NCBI RefSeq assembly: GCF_964355755.1
Contig: NC_092676.1
Span: 19,634,288 to 19,698,287, forward strand
DNA from: Antedon mediterranea
Taxonomy: Eukaryota; Echinodermata; Crinoidea; Comatulida; Antedonidae
Direction of reading: 5' to 3'
Length of the DNA stretch: 64,000 nt
In this document: in pieces, positions 1 through 13,900 of the stretch
Layout: every line of letters begins with the position of its first letter
How positions within the stretch are numbered: position 1 is the first letter of the stretch
The notes under the pieces: generated by a model
Seen by the model: only the letters and a program-made list of their open reading frames with translations
Told to the model about the DNA's origin: nothing
The model's database searches: none
Program-made: the position numbers and the translations under genes

Positions 1-3000
1 AATATATATTTCTCATTAGGTGAGCATTTGGTTTGTCCTATTTCTAATAAATTTCCAGTCGTACACTCTCTTGTTCCAAATATTAAATCCAAATTCTTAT
101 CTCAGCCTACTTGACTTGATATTCTCAAGAGCCGTACCAAACTGACCAATGTACTTTAATCCTTTTGCACATCCTGGTTCTCGTACTACAAGGTAAAAAT
201 GATTAAAATTGTCCTTTTTAAAATTCATTTTACAAATTATGACAAAAGGATGTTTGCAGTCCGTTATAACAGCAACTATGGACAAATGAATAATAATACT
301 ATAATAATAATAGTAAATGAATGTTTCGATTCTCCATGCAAAAACTAATTAAGTAGCAATATACCATAATTGTGTAAAAATTGGTTCCGCAAAATTAAAA
401 GACGTATTTTTATTTTACTTGTTTTCGTTTCATTAAATAAATGTTTATACTGTACTACAATGTTAACAATAATTTAAAAGCTTTCAAGGTTTATGAAATA
501 AATGTATCGTCAGATTATATAATTTTTGCAATAAAAAAAACCTTCGACTGTTTCATCAAATAAACGATATTTGTAACAATGTCCTCCACATCTAATTTGA
601 TACATCAAGGATTATCTTATCTCAGAAAGCACTTCTTCTTCGGTACTTCAATGCCATCTACAAGGTGTACAACACTAATTGAACTTGACCTTGAGATACC
701 AAGGGAGTGGCAATGTACCGCATGAGATAACATTGAGATCAATGCTAATCAATAATGATCAATGCTGTCATTACGTGTTAAAGGTCATGCGCTAATGAAA
801 GATGTAAAAAAAACAATTAATGAAATTGTGTATAACCTTGCTGATAAGAATTGTGAATTTTACTTCTGTTTCAATTTCTAAACGTAACCCGGGCGACGAA
901 GTCTTAACTTTCGCAAATATGATGTTGACAAAACAAATTTGTATAAATAAACCCATATGCATAAGCGAAACTATAAAATCCACATACAAATGAACAAACT
1001 AAGAATAAATAAATGCTGAAATAACTCAACACTAAAATAAAACAACGAAGAATGAAAAACACAATCTTCTGCATTGTTAGACCTATGTAGTGTAGGAGGC
1101 CTACAGTTTTGTAAACAAGTATTATAATAATGTTATATTTGGGGCGTGCAAATGCCATAAATATTTTCTTATTTATCTGAACTACATCTAATTGAGTTAT
1201 ACAAAAATTAACAAAACTTTTAAAATACTATTACTACAACAATACAATTAACTTTTCCATTTAAAAATAAAATATTAAAAACAACAGAAACAAAGAAGCA
1301 TGCGTCGACGCTTTTAGGTAATTAAATATTACAAACTTTTTATCAAGTTCAATATATCAGACCTCATGGTATTTTAGGCAAATTATTAAATAACTTGATC
1401 TAAGTAATCATAACATAATCCCGAGAATGATTTGCTGATATCGCGAGTTACAGAAGACATGACTCACACTTTTACATTAAAAAGGCTCATTCAAAGATTT
1501 GTGATTCTTGTTGAATGGAAACAACACATTTACGTCTTGAACATGTGTAGAATTTACGCTATTTACGTTTTTTAAGTATTGATAAGAGATCAAGAAAAGT
1601 TTCCCGGTATTACTACCTATTAATTATTATTTTATTTTTGATGTGATACAGCGAGTTGAATGTCTACAGCAGTTTGTAAGTTCGATCATGCGTGAAGCGG
1701 TCCTATTACACAATGTCACATTTTATCATTGGTTCAAAGTGTTATATTATTTGCATAAAGTTTTATCGCAAAAAAATATTTTAATAATGTTAAAAGTGTA
1801 ATGCGTGTTTATCATTCATAAAACTTACCAAAGGTTAACAGCCATGTGTTAAAAACCAATTGTTATTCAAACATAACCAGCATAACTATTTGTTTAGAAA
1901 GTAATTTCACAACCCTTAATAAATTGATCTTCATTCCATTTAAAGTTCATTATAAATACATTGTTTTTCATTTGTTTTGCTGGATTACAAACACTTCAAG
2001 ATACTTCGGTAACACTAGATTGTATAGTATTATCAAGGCCTGGCCTTGGCTTGTATTACTGAATTTGAAAACCATTAGTCGTTTGAGGTCCTTTGGTCGG
2101 GGTGTCCTCCATAGAGAATGAGTGTCCTCGTAGAGCTATCCTTTAACTAAAGGTCTATAATGCATTATATAATTTTGTGTTAATGAATCGGAGGACAAGA
2201 AGAGAAGATAATACATGTTCCCATGAAACTTTATTTTTTAATTGTGAATTGCAATATTATTTTTTGACGTTACTTTACAAAATACAATGAAATCTTAAAT
2301 GTAAAGAAGCGTCGCTGTGAAACTGTAGGCCTAACAAACCAATAAGAAATATAGTGAAAGCAGTCCTTATAAGAACATACTTATTGCTGTATATTTACAT
2401 TTTATTAAGCTATGGGTGGCGTGCTCCCTTAAATTCATTTTTATAAAATACTTTGGGCTCAATTATGTTTTTATTGAAAACATCCGGCTATATTTATTTC
2501 CTATGATTATCTTGAAGGTTATAGTTCCGGAAAACCTCGCAAAAATTAATTTCTAGACAAAACACCTTGATATTGATATTATCAAGATAATAACTAGGCC
2601 TATGGCTGAAGTATTAGGCTACAATTTCAGTTAATTTGTGTTGATACTCATGGGTTTTATTTTCCCGATGTTCAAAATGTTTACCTTTAGGCTATTAAAA
2701 AATATTATATTATAACAGTATTTAATTTAATGTTATTAAAATAATACAGCAAATTTTAAATTAAACCTTAACAAACATTGAAAATGTCATTGTACCATAA
2801 TCTTCAAATAATAACAAATAAAGAATTGTTTGGACAATATTTTTAATTACGGGAGAAGAATTGTTTCCTCTCCTTGGTAAAATTTGATAGGTATAATTCT
2901 TCATTGACATAATGGTTTAGAATAGGATCTATTTTATTACATAAAGAAATGACAGCGCTATTACTGTATGTTTTATTTAGTCTTAAAATATTAGAAAAAC

Positions 3001-3759
3001 ATTTTAACTAGGTCTAAGTGACTTTATTTTTATGTCTTTAATTAAAGTCTAGTAGGATGCCAAATTTAAGTAAGTGTCATAAGGTCTTCTGACAAGTGTG
3101 CCTTTTAATAGTCTACGCGCACGATTCCTAACCTCAGCATCACCAAACCCCACCAAGTTCGCGTGCAGAAAGTGTCTTGGTACCCAGCACATCTTCAAGG
3201 CTGCAACGGCGGGAAGTCGACTGATCAATTAATTTATGTCGGTATCGTTCAGACGCCGACCAGGTATTTTACCGGTAATAATAGGTAGTTATCGTTGCAT
3301 GGCAAATATTGAACCTGGCCTTGAATATCAGCAAGCTACTACCAAGCATGCCGTTATTTCTTGCAGTAAGGATTGGAGATATTTCTCTGTGGGCCTAATC
3401 GTTGCAAATAAAACCAGGTTAATCTATTGAGGACTGTTAATAGGCTTCAAGGTCACAACCCTTTGGGAAAAGTGCTTTCACTGAACAACATATTAAGACA
3501 TAATTAGCTCGTATAATATTATAGTAGTAGGCCTAAATAATAAGGTAGAATATCATTATTACTTATCTGAATTTGAATTCTAAATCTAAAATATATTATT
3601 TATTAATAAAAAAAAACGAACATTTGTATGGTACTCTAATTTTCTTACCTATTTCAAACTTAAAATGTTTTATTTGTTGTTTGTAAAATGTTTCAGCTGC
3701 GCCCCATTTTAAATCTGAAAAAGAGCCGACTATGACTACTATATCTTATAATATACTAT
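1..3759. other. Upstream intergenic DNA, no supported gene
   Basis: AT-rich sequence upstream of the DDX10 locus. I found no open frame with recognisable protein similarity and no RNA gene. A less AT-rich stretch around 3110-3440 contains several CpG-bearing blocks but encodes nothing I can identify; it may be regulatory or an old repeat. The small open frames on both strands look like chance. Confidence 0.5.
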
Positions 3760-3767
3760 AATATAGG

Positions 3768-4310
3768 AAGTATACAAGATACAAGATACAAGAAGATACA
3801 AGAAAACTTTATTCATCCCAACTTGGGAAATTGTGTTGCTGTCTAATAACAATGCCGTATTTAAAAGAGAAATGATAGGCCTAATACATAAGTGTGATAA
3901 TAATAATAATAACAATAAAAGTGTATCGTAATAAATTTCCCTATCTTTGATACCTTTCATTATAGTCTTGTATGCCCCTTGGGAGGAAGGAGAGACGATG
4001 GCGTTCAGTGGATCCCCGTGGCGGCCTCAGTCTACCACTACGTTCCATAAGGCAGTCGGCAATGTCCGAGTTAAGGGGATGACTAACATCATTCCATATC
4101 ACTCTAAACATATTGCGCAACCGTTCATGATAGACCGAGTCCACCACGGGTAATTCACATCCAACTATCCTCCCTGCCCTCCTCACCAACCTGTCTATTT
4201 TATCCCTATCAACCTTACCAACATTCCCACCCCAACCCAACAGACAATATCCCCAAACAGAACTAATCACTGACAAATAAAACATCCTAAGGATGTGGCT
4301 ATCAACATTT
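3768..4310 (-). mobile_element. 5'-truncated LINE, reverse transcriptase C-terminus plus 3' tail
   Basis: On the minus strand, about 4306 down to 3941 encodes the C-terminal end typical of non-LTR reverse transcriptase polyproteins: a hydrophobic SVISSVWGY-type segment, a WGGN motif, a basic LVRRAG segment, then SHPL and a RLRPPR/RHRLSFLP ending. The stop is followed by an untranslated stretch with GGGATGAATAAAG and a short tail of degenerate TGTATCT-type repeats near 3768-3800, the usual LINE 3' signature. Everything upstream of the C-terminus is missing, so this is a dead 5'-truncated copy. The clade is not certain (CR1/L2/Rex1-like). Confidence 0.8.
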
Positions 4311-4780
4311 ATTTTAATATTTTTTTTTTATATTTCGTCAACACCGTTGGTTTAATTTAGCTCGTCAAACATTAAATGGGCCTATTAAATTGTTTAGATT
4401 AACTTATTTATTTGGTAACATACATGATAGTTATGTTTATTGATTGTAAAAGATTTGTAAAAATTGTTATGATTGAATTTGACTTGTTTTTTTAGTTTAA
4501 AACTATAGAGGACGTACTTTAAATGGTGTAGAATTATAGAAAAATAAATACAAGTGTGTTTACAAAATAAAACAACACAAAAATATCATGAGAATATGCT
4601 ATTTACTAATATAAATGGAAAAAAAAAATGAAAAAATGGAGACTTATAGTAAAAAACAAACAAACAGTAAATAATAGACCTAAGCCTAGGCCTAGTAGGC
4701 CTAGTTTAAATAATTTGTTTGTTTGTTATCTATAGGGGGCGTACTGTCTCTTTTTTTAATTGACTCATGGGATATCCAAA

Positions 4781-4942
4781 ATGGCAGCCTCCAGTAATTA
4801 TAAACATGATGGTGGAAAGAAAGGAAAGAAGTATAAAGCTAAATTTAGCAAAAACCGAACACCTGATATACAGCATAAACGAAAACAAAAATGGCAACTG
4901 GATGAAGAAGAAATTGCTTTGCTGAAATCAAAATATGACAGC
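4781..4942 (+). CDS. DDX10: DDX10 exon 1 (residues 1-54)
   Basis: Initiator ATG at 4781 after an AAAATGG-type context. An in-frame TTG 21 bases upstream is not needed. It encodes a Lys-rich basic N-terminus ending in a short acidic helix, as in other DDX10 proteins. The donor is GTATGT at 4943, phase 0. A pyrimidine run just upstream of the start may lie in the 5' UTR. Confidence 0.9.
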
Positions 4943-7900
4943 GTATGTGTATTTATGTAAAAACGTGTGTAGGAGGCCTCCTCTAGCTAGCCTGATAGGC
5001 TAGCTAGGCCTAGCTCTAGGTAGGCTCTAGGATAGGCCTAGCTAGCTAGGCCTAGAGAGTAGGCCTACTACTAGGCTAGCCAGGCCCTCTATAGACTATA
5101 GAGGCCTAACTAGGCCCGCCTACCTTATCCAGCGTAGCTAGGCCATGCTAGGCTAAGTTAGACTAGGCTAGCCGCTCTACTACTACTAGTAGTAGGCCTA
5201 GCTAGGCCCTCTAGCTAGGTAGTTATTAGGGCGCTAGTTCCGTTTCGCACCTGTCATTTATTTCGACTCAAAATTTGTTTAGTAACTTTATCGTGAGTAC
5301 CACACCTTAGAATTAGGCCTCAAAAATACTTTTACGAAGGAGATCACACAAAAAGTAACAAATAAATCCTTTAAATTGATGAATTTACAGACGTGTTTCT
5401 CGCACATCTGTTCGTGAATTTCGCATACGCCATGTTCAATGTTGTTGTGTCTATGGAGCGCCAAAAAAGCAATAATAATAGAGGGACGAAAACTCAATAT
5501 AATGCGTATATTTAATGCATTTATTGGTGAAAATTACGTTCAATTTTAATATATTTTGTCAATGTCAATGCAACAAAAATGTTACTGTTGATACTGTACA
5601 TGGTTTTCGCAGTTTTCGTTAACCTTACTGTACTGTACTCTTAGTCTTAGAGGCCTAGGCTAGGTAGTGATGCTGATTTAGGCCTAGAGTTTTGTTGCAT
5701 TGAAATTGACAAAATATATTAAAATTGAACGTAATTTTCACAAAAAAAGGCATTAAATATACGCATTATATTGAGTTTTCAGCTCTCTATTATGATTGCT
5801 CTTTTGGCGCTCCATAGAAACAACAACATTGAACGCGAAATTCACGAACCGATTGCGAGAAACACGTCTGTAAATTCATCAATTTAAAGGATTTATTTGT
5901 TACTTTTTGTGTGATCTTCTTCGTAAAAGTATTTTTGAGGCCTAATTCTAAGGTGTGGTACTCACGATAAAGTTACTAAACAAATTTTGAGTTGAAATAA
6001 ATGACAGGTGCGAAACGGAACTAGCGCCGTTATTAGGGTAGCCTAGCTAGCTAGGCATAGGCCTATCCTATTTACACAGTAGATGGAAAGTAGGATTAAG
6101 CTAGAGAGGCCTCGGCGCATACTAAAATGGGTGCTAACTAATGCACTTTCGCACCACAATCTCTCGAGCTTACCCAATTTAAAAATATTCACCTGCTGAG
6201 CCTGAGTGGTGGTGATGGTGAGTGACCGCGAAGTCTTTAAATGCCCATTGAAACTGCAGTATTGCCAAAAATGCTGTAAGGTAGTAACGCCGAGGCCTCT
6301 AAATAGTCCCCAGAAATAAGCAGTAGATACTACTAATGCACTTGTCAATTGTATGACCCACTATACGACCCCCGGGAGAAATGCGTCATTTGTCCGATGT
6401 GCGTCATACTTTTGAATACCATGACGCACCCGTGCGTCAAAAAGGTGACTTACCTTTAGGTAACCATGACGCACCCATTTTGACGCACTGTGACCATGTT
6501 GTTTATGATATGGTGGGTGGTAAAGTGACGGACATTGACACACCTTGTTCATTGATGTGACGTACCATCTAGGTTTTTTGACGCACCCCTGCGTCAGTAA
6601 TTATTTGTAAATGACGCACCCATGACGCACCTCTCCCGGGGGTTGTATAGTGAGTCATACAATTGACAAGTGCATAAGGCCTAGTCTACTACTGTACTTG
6701 TAGGATATTATACTTTAGTTTATAATATTAATAATTAGTTTGGACAATTACAACTGATGATGCTAATGCAGTGATGGATTTAATAGTAAATTAATTAAAT
6801 TTTAAAAATAATTATATTGTTTTTTGGCTAAACAAATTCTCTGTTTCTAAGAAATTATAAATACTACTTTACAACTTATATATACTAGGCCATCTAATTT
6901 GTTAATATAATAATTAATAGCTATGGTATAATAATTTTAGTTATATCATGTATCATGTGACCAAGTGTAGATTAAATATTTTCGACTGTTGAGCAAATTA
7001 ATATTAAAGCAGATAGTAATATCGAACATTTATAAAGTGCTCTTTGCCGGAGTCTCACGGTGCAACATGAAAAGAATATACTATTGAAATAGGTGAGTTT
7101 TTGGGAGCGATTTGAATTGAAAAGGGGATGGAGTGTAACAGAGAAAATGGTAAATTTAGACAAAAATAATATTTACTATTTGTCGATAAATGATGTCAAC
7201 TTGTAGAGTGCGCCATCTGTAACTTCTATACAAAATATAAAACTCGAGCGCTGCCATTCATGAAGTAGTCAAGCGTCCTTCAACATTGGAAGACTGAAGA
7301 GACAGAAAAAAATTGAATAAAAACTTTAATACTTTAGAACTGCAAAATGTTAAAATGTAAACAAAAAACAACTATTCTTTGCATTTAAATAAGTTTAGTT
7401 TCAGCATTGATACACTAGAAAAATGACTAAAAGGCCTGCAGTTTTATTCAATTCAATTCAAATTTATTCACCTCCCTTAGGAGAAACATATTAAAACTGT
7501 ACAGCAAAATAGGACACATCAAAATGAAAATTCACATGAATCAAAATATTAAAATGGTTTAACAAGTTAAATAAAGTGTCAAACTCTCAAAGCAATACTA
7601 CTGAAGAATAGTCTTTTGTAATGTAAATTGTCGTGTCTAAATTCAATCGATCTAGGCCTACTGTAGCTAGGCATACTTAATCATGCATATTGGGTAATAA
7701 ATAAAATATTGCTATGAAAAAATCTATATTGTTTGGCTTAATAAAAAAAATAACTTTAAATTTACCATTTGTTTTTTTAATTAATTTTAATAATAAATTC
7801 AATAAATTTTCCATGTGTTAATACCCTTCGGTTAACGTTTTTCATTAAGCTAATTTTCAGAAATAAGGTTTTTAATTTTTCGTAATGCTTGCGCACATGC

Positions 7901-10900
7901 AGATGGATTTGTTTACAAAGTGGGCGGAGCTTGCATGTTGCATGTTGGGAAATAGCATTAAAGTTAACGAGTACGTGCTACTGCGAAAGCTCCCGAATAT
8001 CTCCAGAGCACCTCAAGCTATATTTGAACGTGCCCCTCAGCTAATAAAGATGGTACATATCTGTGCCATCTAAAATGTTTTAGTTACTATTGTAAAGGAA
8101 TTGGTTTTTCTGTCCAAATGTATTTTAGTAATGGTAGTTTTTATTATTGCTTGAAGTTAGCCTACCTTACCATCTTTGCAAGTATAGTGTTTTTAGTCGG
8201 ATACTATATTTAGTCCAATATACAATAACTTAATGAACAAAGAATAAAAAACTTAACCTCAAAAAGTATTTTGCAAATCTATTTTGACCTTGGCAATATG
8301 ATTTAATAAACAATTGGCCTTGGACCTATTTCCCCTGATAATTTTAATCTACCTACGCATTGATATCTCCATGGGTTTTAGACAATTCTCAAAATGTTCT
8401 CCTGTATTTATGTTAATATTAATATATAAATTACAATTGGTTAAAACAATGAGCAATCATATCAATGTGTAACAACTGATCAAAAATATGTACACTCATT
8501 ATTATGTAATTAGGAAATTTTGATACAATGTGACCATACCGTATACGGCAGTTTTTGCATCAAGGAGATAGATAGGTCATAAAGCTTTAAACCGACGCTA
8601 CACCATAAAGAAAGTTCTCTGGTTACGAATATGCTCAAACTGCGTCACAAATAATTTCTGCCCATCTTGAAAACACACCAATCATCTTTTTTTAAATCTG
8701 AAAATGAATTCATTGTTTCTCATAGCAAAAGATTTGACTAATTGTTAAATAAAAAACAATAATATATTTTGAATTGTTTCGCTTCTAGGTAACGCCCACC
8801 AATAAGGTTACAATCTCTGAAGATCTTCACCAGCTTTTTGTTATAAATTTGTATTATTATTTTTTTATTCATTTATTATTTACTAAAAATGTCCTTGTAA
8901 TTCTTGATTTTAAACCTAGAAAAAGTAAACATTGAATGGTAAAATCACCTATATTATATTGTATAAGTTCGGTTATTTGAATTTCTAGTATACTGATCAT
9001 ACTGCTGATGATTTTTAATCTATATAAAATATTTTGATTTTTTTGCAGTTTGATGCAGCAAATGTGGAAACCTTTGATGATTTTCCTATCTGTCAAAGAA
9101 CCAAGGCTGGTTTGCTCAAATCCAACTTCATCTCTCCAACTGATATACAGAAGGCAACGATCGGCCTAGGACTGCAAAGCTTTGATATTCTTGGAGCTGC
9201 TAAGACTGGTTCAGGAAAAACTCTCGCATTTCTAATACCAGTATGAATTATTTTGTTTTTTAGCAGAAAGTAAATTGACAATGTTGAAAATAAAATTACA
9301 GGAAAAACTCTGGAAACTTATACCATTATGAATTTTTATCTTGTTTTTTACCAGAAAGTAAATTGACAATTTTGAAAATAAAATTACAGGAAAACTCTGG
9401 AATTCTTGTACCATTATGAATTTTCATTTTGTTAGTATAAAGTAGTGGTATACAGTAAAACCCCTATTAAATCGATATTGTTGTGGTAACAAGTGTGTTC
9501 CCTGAATAAGGATTTGCTGTAGTGTTATATATACTGTCCATAGTTCGTATGTGGCCCTGAATAGGGGTCCCAAAGCAGGGGTTTTACTGTATATATATAT
9601 TTTGTTGTATAAATTTCTTTTGTAGTGCTTTTTTCAAAAGTCTGATTTATTTATGTTACTTGGTTTTCTGTTTTTATAGTATTTTATTAACATTTTTTTA
9701 GCTTCTAGAATGCCTTTACAGAAACAGGTTCTCAGCTGCAGACGGGCTCGGTGCTTTGGTGATTTCTCCGACACGTGAGCTGGCGTATCAGACATTTGAA
9801 GTTCTTTCCAAAATTGGCACACAGCACGATTTCTCAGCAGGACTTGTGATTGGTGGAAAGGTAAGGCATTTGTTTAAGCCACATTTTATTTTCCATATCG
9901 ACAAGAAATCAACAATTTATTTCTTATGACATTAGGTAAAATATTTCAGTTTAAAATTTCAGCAGTGGTTGGGTAAGTGAAAGTCAAAATAAGATTTCAG
10001 TAAAAATAAAAAAATGTGGTTACCTTATGGACCTAAAATCCCACAAAGGAATTGAGTGAGGAAGATTGTTTTCCCAGAGGGCCCAGTTATGATGAGTGGC
10101 TGTGTGTGACAGTGGCATAAGTAAACTGTGTGCACATGAGCTAGATGTGTACACTGAACCTATGGTTTATAGTCCTTATCCGAGAAGACTTGTTCTACCA
10201 CAAGAGCCATGGAGCGAGTGAGCCTTGTTATGGTTCAACTGTCTTAACCGCTCGGCTACTCACTCGCTTGATAGCTCCTATTCTTCCAACTTTTATATGT
10301 AATGTTTAAGGTACTGTATTTTCTTAAGTGATCATATTACAGTTTTAGTAGCCGTTGTCACGATTTGAACCTAGTACTTGCGGTCTTTAGGCTAGCATAT
10401 AAATATTTGTCAATCAATTTATACATGACCTAATATTCACACCAATTTCCATGAATTATTCAGAATAAAATGATCTTGTAATACACAGTTCATAATGTGT
10501 ATTGCCTAATATTATACGAGTTCAACTTAAGGCCAATATGACCGTAATCCTCCAATCTGAATTGCCCTTCACTATTATCATATAAACAATATTAAACTGC
10601 TTTAAATTGTCAATTCAATGCGTCACATAATGTTTTATGCCCTTGGCCTATGAATTTCACCCTAGTAGCTGTTGTTTAGCTGTTGCGGCATGCTTGTTTT
10701 TCTAATAATGTTCCCTCAATTGGTTGAGTTCAATGCTGTATTGTTTGTATGTACTACTTCCTTTATTTAGTGAGTACATTACAAATGTTTTATCTATTTT
10801 AGTTCTGCTTGTTACAGTAGATGAAACAAACATTCTTTTACCAAATGTGCTTAAAATCTTGATGTACTGGCTACAGTATATCTTATAGAATGTACTAAAG

Positions 10901-13900
10901 TATATGTTCCAGTGGTCAAATTTATCAAAAATGCTTAGAAAAACTATCATTTTACTTTTTTTTAATTCATTGGTTTTACTCAAGTTTAACAAAAATTTAA
11001 TAAAAATAGAATATATTCATGTGTTTTTTCCCTTAAATCTTAGTTTTAATTATATAAAATAGTTTGTTTCACTTGGTATTTTACTGCAGTAATACACTGA
11101 TAAAACTATACATCAAATACATCTTTTGTTTAAATTTAATGTTACTTCTATTTAATATAGTATACTCTATGGTATCACGTAAATGAATGAATTCGCTTAT
11201 TTTGGGCAATTTTCCTAAATATGATAAAGTATAAAGAATAAATAATAAAATAATAATAACGTATACTCAATGATATCAAGTAAATAATACTTGTTTAGAC
11301 TTGAGAGCAGTAAAAGTAGTTAATTCAAGTACATTTTAATTTCTAGTTGGATAAATTGTAAATCTATTTGTTAAAACATAAGATTACAGTGCAGCTTAAA
11401 CACGAAAGGCTATATTTTTTGCGAAACATCTTTTAATGCTCCCCACCTTGACACGGTTTATCTGTTAAGAGTTGACCTCGTATTTCGCTTGTAATGTCCT
11501 AAGTTTATTAAAATTTATTAATTTATATCTCATCTGATTCATGTATATTCATATTTAAAGTATTTAAGAATTTATTGGATTTTATTTATAAGGGTATTAG
11601 ATCCGAAGGATAACGTTTTATAAATACCATATTTTTAAAAAGGGTCAAAATTTAATCATAATAATTTGAAAGCTTATTAAATTATAGGATGTTGTAATGA
11701 CTATTAATTATAATATTACTTTAATAGAATTATTCAAAATACAAGCATAGATTTTGTATTCAGTTTATAGGATAACTAAAATACATTTGAAATACATTTT
11801 TTTCCTTAAATCCATTCTTACTAGTGTTTGTGATACACCATGTGTTTGCAAAAAAAGAATTAGGTTGACTAAGTCTCAATGTTTAGGTTGTTGTGCATTG
11901 TTTTCTAACTAAAATAAAAAGAACTCACTGGCTTGATAAATAAATCACTAGTTAACTGACAATTAGCTAGCATAGAACTTTAGCTGAACTCTATTAAAGC
12001 TGTTAAAACAGTGTAATTTTTTAGGTAAAATTTGGTACTTCTTTCAAATGTTAGAAATGTTCAACTTAATAATATGACCTTGATGAAATGACCTTGAGAG
12101 AAAAGAGAAAACCCCTTGACAAATGGAAAAGATTTATGTATGAGCATTAACTTTACCAAAAAAAAATGTTTTTCCGCACCTGTACCTTTACAACATTCTG
12201 TTAAAAACTATGATCAGATTTAAACGTTTTTGAAGATTATATGTCATGAAGACCTTGAATGCTTGGCCCTTGAGTCCCTGCGGCAGATTAAGCTGCTAAC
12301 TACGATTAACTAGCTTGCCAATTCTAACATAGGCATTATGAATTACAGCTACTTAGATGTGACTTTTATCGTTGCTTGATTAAAACCAGAACAAATCATC
12401 GCAATGATCAGTTTCGTTCTTTGTCAAAAGCAGGTCAACGGATCTAACGATGTCTAAAATATTCTACTTAATATTCGGATCCCTCGAAACGTAAAATGTC
12501 AACTGACGATTTAGCCGTCAATGTGTAAATACACTGTGACGTTTTGTTCTTGGTTGATGACAGGAGGATGTGTTTTTTTATTATTGTGTTAATGGGAGGA
12601 ATCAGTTGAGTGCTGGAAAAGTGATATTTATTTATTTTTATTTTCCCATCCAACAGTAAACTCAAGGTTCACCACTTACAGTCAGAATAACCAATTTATT
12701 GAAATATTACAAATGTATGTTATATTCATGATTTAAAACAATTTATTTCAAGATTCGTTCGTTAAACTGTACATTGTCCTGTCACCATTTCTATGTGCAA
12801 GCCTTCTCTCATGAAGTTATCCCAAGATGTACTGCTCTCAGTTAGTAATATCCAACTGTTTTTGCATTAGAACATTTTAACCAGGCCAGGAATTTGGCAG
12901 AGGTTTCCTTTTTTTTTCTGCAAATAGGGGAAGCGTAATCAACTGAAGAAAAGATGTTAGGCCTGCGTAGCTGGTCTCTAGTTTGTAAAGGGCATCATTT
13001 CAGGAAAAAGTGGGTTCTGTCAAACCCTACGACCACCCCCCCCCCCCCCTTCTCGCTGGTCATTTGTTTTATTATAAACTATTAAAATCTTTATTTAACA
13101 AAATGTTTTGTAAGACCATATTCCCCCATATATAATATATAATATAATACTTAGGGCGATATTTATAATGTCTTGTAAAAAGTTCAAATTTAAGCCTTTT
13201 GTTTTTCAGATATGACACATCCATCGTAGTGGCTTGATCACTGATAATGTGTTTGACTAAATTGACTAATTTCTTTTTTCTATTTTCCTTAATTTGGGCA
13301 ATTTTAGCAAAGACAGCTGCGATTCAGATTTTTTTTGTTTTGGATAATGACCATCAATATGTCTAGTCACAAATTTATTTTCATTTCTTGTAATTTTCGA
13401 CTGTTTGAGGTTTTTGTCTAGACCGCCCCTATTTTTAACTTGATGTACTGGTTATATTCACACTTTATTTAATATTGGGCTTGTGATTTTGTGAATTAAT
13501 TAATTAAACTTTTTCTTTAAACTTTTTTTCTCACTTCCTGCAAATAAATATGGTAGTACTGTACATGTATTATACCCTTTACGTTTGTCCTCTTGTTGTG
13601 TTTGTGTTGTCCTGTAGCGTAATTGTGTAATTTTTTTTACAAATAATAAATATATTTTTTATTTTATTACTACAACTTGTCTGATCTTAAGTTAAGATTA
13701 AAATTTAAGTATTGTTTATTTGTATTTGACACAAGTATTAGTTAATTTTGTACTGGTAAAAACCAGGCTTAAAGCTCTATATTGAGCTTATTTGGTGTTT
13801 TCCAGGCTTTGCATCTTTTATTTAATACTTTGAATTGAATTAATCTGTATAAATAACAAGTTTGATGCATTGTAAAATAAAAACGAACGATCGAAAACAA

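Noticed and set aside
97-285. Minus-strand 62-codon frame with an acceptor-like CCTTGTAG before a REPGCAKGLKYIGQFG segment
   Set aside because: Could be a terminal exon of a neighbouring minus-strand gene, but I recognise no family, and no polyadenylation signal or partner exon is visible in the window.
7885-8073. 62-codon plus-strand frame in DDX10 intron 1
   Set aside because: No similarity recognised and not needed for DDX10: exon 1 joins exon 2 directly in phase with the family sequence.
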